From the NCBI GenBank assembly GCA_021794525.1, contig JAJYQP010000108.1, forward strand, positions 1 to 55,143: 55,143 bases of DNA, in the 5' to 3' direction. A program made the position numbers and the translations under genes. Shown here piece by piece: positions 52,627 through 55,143 of this stretch; the first letter of the stretch is position 1; every line of letters begins with the position of its first letter. A model generated the notes under the pieces. It did not search any database. It was not told the origin of the DNA and was given only the letters and a program-made list of their open reading frames with translations. The DNA is from Pseudomonadota bacterium. GTDB lineage: Bacteria; Pseudomonadota; Alphaproteobacteria; Sphingomonadales; Sphingomonadaceae.

Positions 52627-53797
52627 GGCACACCGATCGCTCACACCGCTCATCCTATCGCCTCTCGCCCTGCTCGCAAGCTGCGGTTCGGCCACGATGG
52701 GGGATAGCGCCCCCGCCTCGACACCCGCGCCAGCTGGCGTGGCGGGCGATGGGTTCGCGCTCGAACAACTCGGCACCTTCGAGGAGCCATGGGCGGCGGC
52801 CTTCGCGCCGGGTACGAACGTGCTGTTCGTCACCGAAAAGGCCGGGACGCTGAAGTTCAAGGATTTGGCGTCGGGCCGCCTGGGCACGGTGAGCGGCGTG
52901 CCGCAGGTCGATTATGGCGGCCAGGGCGGGCTCGGCGACATCGCGTTCCTGCCGTCCGAGGCGAGCGCCACCATCGGCCGCCGGACCATCTACCTGAGCT
53001 GGGCGGAGGCCGGGCCGAACGACACGCGCGGCGCGGCGGTCGGGCGCGGGACGCTGATGTGTGCGGAGGCTGACGCCTGCCGGATCGAGGGGATGCAGGT
53101 GATCTGGCGCCAGCCCAAGGTGACCGGGCGCGGTCACTATTCCCACCGGCTGGCGATCAACCCCGACGGGAAATACCTCTTCGTCGCCAGCGGCGAGCGG
53201 CAGAAAATGGATCCGGCGCAGGATACCTCGAACAATCTCGGTTCCATCGTCCGGCTCAATCTCGACGGTACGCCCGCCGCGGACAACGCCTTTTCAGGGC
53301 AGCCGGGGAAGGCCCAGGACATCTGGTCCTACGGGCACCGCAACGTGCTCGGCCTCGCCTTCGACGCTTCAGGGCAGCTGTGGGACCTCGAACATGGGCC
53401 GGCCGGCGGTGACGAGATAAATCTCGTCCGCAAGGGCGCGAATTACGGCTGGCCGATCGTCTCGGAGGGCGACCATTACGATGGCAAGGCGATCCCGCGT
53501 CACGCCACGCGGCCCGATTTCGTCGCTCCGGCGATCAGCTGGAACCCGGTGATCGCGCCGGGCGATTTCATCTTCTATTCGGGCAAGATGTTCCCCGCCT
53601 GGAAGGGGCAGGCCATCATCGGCGGCATGAAGCCGACCGTGCTGGTCCGCGTGGCCTTCGACGGCGAGAAGGCGCGCGAGGTCGCGCGTTATCCGATGGG
53701 ACGCCGCATCCGCGAGGTGGTGGAAGCGCCCGACGGGTCGATCCTGCTGCTGGAGGACAAGGCCGGTGCACGGCTCTGGCGCATGACGCCGCAATAG
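52625..53797 (+). CDS. PQQ-dependent sugar dehydrogenase lipoprotein (glucose/sorbosone dehydrogenase fold)
   Basis: A 390-residue exported lipoprotein with lipobox LLASC (Cys20). The beta-propeller has family motifs FEEPWAAAFAPGTNVLFVTE, GGQGGLGDIAFLP, VTGRGHYSHRLAINPDGKYL (catalytic His), SYGHRNVLGLAF and LEHGPAGGDEINLVRKGANY. These enzymes oxidise aldose sugars with PQQ and pass electrons to the respiratory chain. The first ATG (52625) gives the lipoprotein signal; the upstream frame does not. It is divergent from rnhB with a two-base overlap of the annotated starts. Confidence 0.93.
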   Translation: MAHRSLTPLILSPLALLASCGSATMGDSAPASTPAPAGVAGDGFALEQLGTFEEPWAAAFAPGTNVLFVTEKAGTLKFKDLASGRLGTVSGVPQVDYGGQGGLGDIAFLPSEASATIGRRTIYLSWAEAGPNDTRGAAVGRGTLMCAEADACRIEGMQVIWRQPKVTGRGHYSHRLAINPDGKYLFVASGERQKMDPAQDTSNNLGSIVRLNLDGTPAADNAFSGQPGKAQDIWSYGHRNVLGLAFDASGQLWDLEHGPAGGDEINLVRKGANYGWPIVSEGDHYDGKAIPRHATRPDFVAPAISWNPVIAPGDFIFYSGKMFPAWKGQAIIGGMKPTVLVRVAFDGEKAREVARYPMGRRIREVVEAPDGSILLLEDKAGARLWRMTPQ

Positions 53798-53850
53798 GAC
53801 CGTCGCGGCGATGGACAACGGGCTCTCCCGCCCCTAACGCGCGCGCCTTC

Positions 53851-54390
53851 ATGGCCAGCCTCATTCCCCTGTCCGCGGTCGAACCGGCGCTGGTCGAGCA
53901 GTTGCTCGACGCGGCCTTCGGCGCGGATCGCTTCGGGCGCACCGCCTATGCGATCCGCGAGGGGACCGAATGGTTGCCGGGCCTGAGCTTCGCCGCGCTC
54001 GACGAGGAGGATTGGCTCGTCGGCTCGATCCAGCTCTGGCCGGTGGCGCTGACAGATGGTGAGGGCCGCGCACACCCGATGCTGATGGTCGGACCCGTTG
54101 CCGTGATGCCGGGGCGGCAGGGCGAAGGCTTCGGCAAGGCGCTGATGGCCGCCGCGCTGGGTGCGATCGATCCGGGCGCGGCGCTGCCGCAGGTGCTGAT
54201 CGGGGATCGGGATTATTACGAACGCTGGAGCTTCAGCGCCGAGCACACCGGCGGCTGGCGCTGCCCCGGGCCGTGGGACCCGGCGCGGCTGCTGGCGCGC
54301 TGCGACACGCCGCAGATCCTGCCGCGCGAGGGCATGCTCGGCCCTTGGATGGCGCGCGCGGATATGGCACCGCAGCCGCGTGCCCTATGA
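53851..54390 (+). CDS. GNAT family N-acetyltransferase (YhbS type)
   Basis: A 179-residue acetyltransferase. The acetyl-CoA-binding motif is VGPVAVMPGRQGEGFGKALM (residues ~80-99), followed by PQVLIGDRDYYERWSF. The N-terminal VEQLLDAAFGADRFGRTAYA helix is typical of the YhbS group. The acceptor is unknown. It overlaps the DUF1285 gene by 11 bases, and the conserved neighbours suggest one operon. Confidence 0.9.
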   Translation: MASLIPLSAVEPALVEQLLDAAFGADRFGRTAYAIREGTEWLPGLSFAALDEEDWLVGSIQLWPVALTDGEGRAHPMLMVGPVAVMPGRQGEGFGKALMAAALGAIDPGAALPQVLIGDRDYYERWSFSAEHTGGWRCPGPWDPARLLARCDTPQILPREGMLGPWMARADMAPQPRAL

Positions 54391-54928
54391 CCCCCCGCCC
54401 GAGATCGCCGGACTGAACCTCGCCGAAGTGGCGCAGGCGCTCGCCGACCGCCGCCTGCCGCCGGTCGAGAGCTGGTCCCCGGCGGCGACCGGCGACAGCA
54501 ATATGCGGATCGCCGCGGACGGGAGCTGGCGGCACGACGGCGGTCGGATAACCCGCCCCGCGATGGTCCGCGCCTTCGCCTCGCTGCTGATGCGCGACGC
54601 GGCGGGGCAGCACTGGCTGGTGACGCCCCACCAGAAGCTCTCGATCGCGGTCGAGGACGCTGCCTTCGTCGCCGTCGACTGCGTCGAGCGGGACGGCGCG
54701 CTGGTGTTTCGACTGAATACCGACGAGCTGGTGGTGGCCGATGATGCACATCCCGTGCAGGTTCGTGGCACGTCCGATGCACCGTTGGTGTATGTCGTGG
54801 TCAGGAACGGGTGCGAAGCGCGGCTCGACCGCTCCACCTGGCTCCAGCTCGCCGAGATCGCGCTGGCGCAGGGCGACGGCAGCACGGTGACGAGCGGCGG
54901 CGCGACCTTTCCGCTGCTGCCCGCATGA
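54380..54928 (+). CDS. DUF1285 domain protein
   Basis: A 182-residue protein with the DUF1285 signature: MRIAADGSWRHDGGRITRPA, MVRAFASLLMRDAAGQHWLV, TPHQKLSIAVEDAAFVAVDC and the C-terminal YVVVRNGCEARLDRSTWLQL. The family function is unknown. The start is GTG 54380, inside the end of the GNAT gene, and the stop overlaps the ATG of the next gene (ATGA). The DUF1285 - CoA-pyrophosphatase order is common in alphaproteobacteria. Confidence 0.93.
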   Translation: MPYDPPPEIAGLNLAEVAQALADRRLPPVESWSPAATGDSNMRIAADGSWRHDGGRITRPAMVRAFASLLMRDAAGQHWLVTPHQKLSIAVEDAAFVAVDCVERDGALVFRLNTDELVVADDAHPVQVRGTSDAPLVYVVVRNGCEARLDRSTWLQLAEIALAQGDGSTVTSGGATFPLLPA

Positions 54929-55143
54929 GCGCGCTGTTCGACCGGATCGCGCAACTGTTCGCGGACGGCCATGCCAGCGAGGTGGGCGAGCTGATGAGCG
55001 ATGCACGCTTCGCCGATGCCGCCATGACGGCAGAGGCCGCGGTGCTGATCGCGATTACCGAGCGTCCCGAGAGCGCGGGCGGGCCCGGCGTCATCCTCAC
55101 CCGGCGCCCCGCGACGATGCGCGATCATCCCGGCCAGGTAGAT
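54925..55143 (+). CDS. CoA pyrophosphatase (Nudix), 3' end outside the window
   Basis: The first 73 codons of a Nudix hydrolase: MSALFDRIAQLFADGHASEV, AAVLIAITERPESAGGPGVI, then LTRRPATMRDHPGQV just before the window ends. The LTRR...HPGQV segment precedes the Nudix box in CoA/NUDT7-type pyrophosphatases, which split CoA derivatives into phosphopantetheine and 3',5'-ADP. The start overlaps the DUF1285 stop (ATGA). Confidence 0.88.
   Translation, partial: MSALFDRIAQLFADGHASEVGELMSDARFADAAMTAEAAVLIAITERPESAGGPGVILTRRPATMRDHPGQVD

Overview
The window is a high-GC chromosomal segment from an alphaproteobacterium, most likely a sphingomonad of the Erythrobacter type. The evidence is a CckA hybrid kinase, a class I (archaeal-type) lysyl-tRNA synthetase, an alphaproteobacterial SOS box (GAAC-N7-GAAC) before recA, a PEP-CTERM protein, an RcnB-family protein, a 2-oxoacid:ferredoxin oxidoreductase pair and a GNAT/nitrilase fusion. 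This assignment rests on gene content and motifs, not on a database search.

Layout. 1-7.5 kb: the 3' part of a GNAT/nitrilase fusion, a KefB-type antiporter, a small hydrophilic protein, alaS, a methyltransferase and a glutathione S-transferase gene with two compensating frameshifts. 7.8-12.9 kb (minus strand): recA, a small ORF, cckA, a DUF2062 gene and smpB. 13-19.8 kb: a zinc deacylase and a small basic protein between smpB and dapA, then a lytic transglycosylase, an Lrp regulator and a soluble histidine kinase with an eroded ATPase domain. 19.9-24.8 kb: tRNA-Ile(CAT), tRNA-Pro(TGG), an RNB ribonuclease, an M28 peptidase and ettA. 24.8-27.3 kb is accessory and partly decayed: a lower-GC orphan, a ParD relic with an in-frame stop, REP-like hairpins, a Uma2 protein, a truncated HxlR gene and a cold-shock gene. 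27.7-37 kb: an RcnB protein, a broken cytochrome b561, a 2OG-Fe(II) oxygenase, a DUF1003 protein with lysS, an Ala/Pro-rich membrane protein, a DinG-like helicase and a SixA-like phosphatase. 37.4-38 kb: a deletion scar joins the 3' parts of divergent soxR and VOC genes. 38.3-46.5 kb: korB/korA, an esterase, rppH, a TPR protein, rsmB and guaB. 46.9-55.1 kb: the PEP-CTERM protein, a 3-hydroxybutyrate dehydrogenase-like SDR, a zinc metallopeptidase, a BlaI/BlaR1 pair with tandem operators, rnhB, a PQQ-type sugar dehydrogenase lipoprotein, and a GNAT / DUF1285 / CoA-pyrophosphatase operon cut by the window end.

Most of the window is housekeeping: translation (alaS, lysS, ettA, smpB, rsmB, tRNAs), repair and cell cycle (recA, cckA, rnhB, helicase), lysine and purine synthesis (dapA, guaB) and envelope functions. 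I found no CRISPR array, transposase, integrase, phage module or defence cluster, and no convincing undescribed multi-gene system. The unusual material is gene decay: six genes are disrupted by frameshift, nonsense mutation or deletion, and two of those cases fall in homopolymer runs that must be separated from assembly error. There are also several readable regulatory sites and dispersed palindromes.
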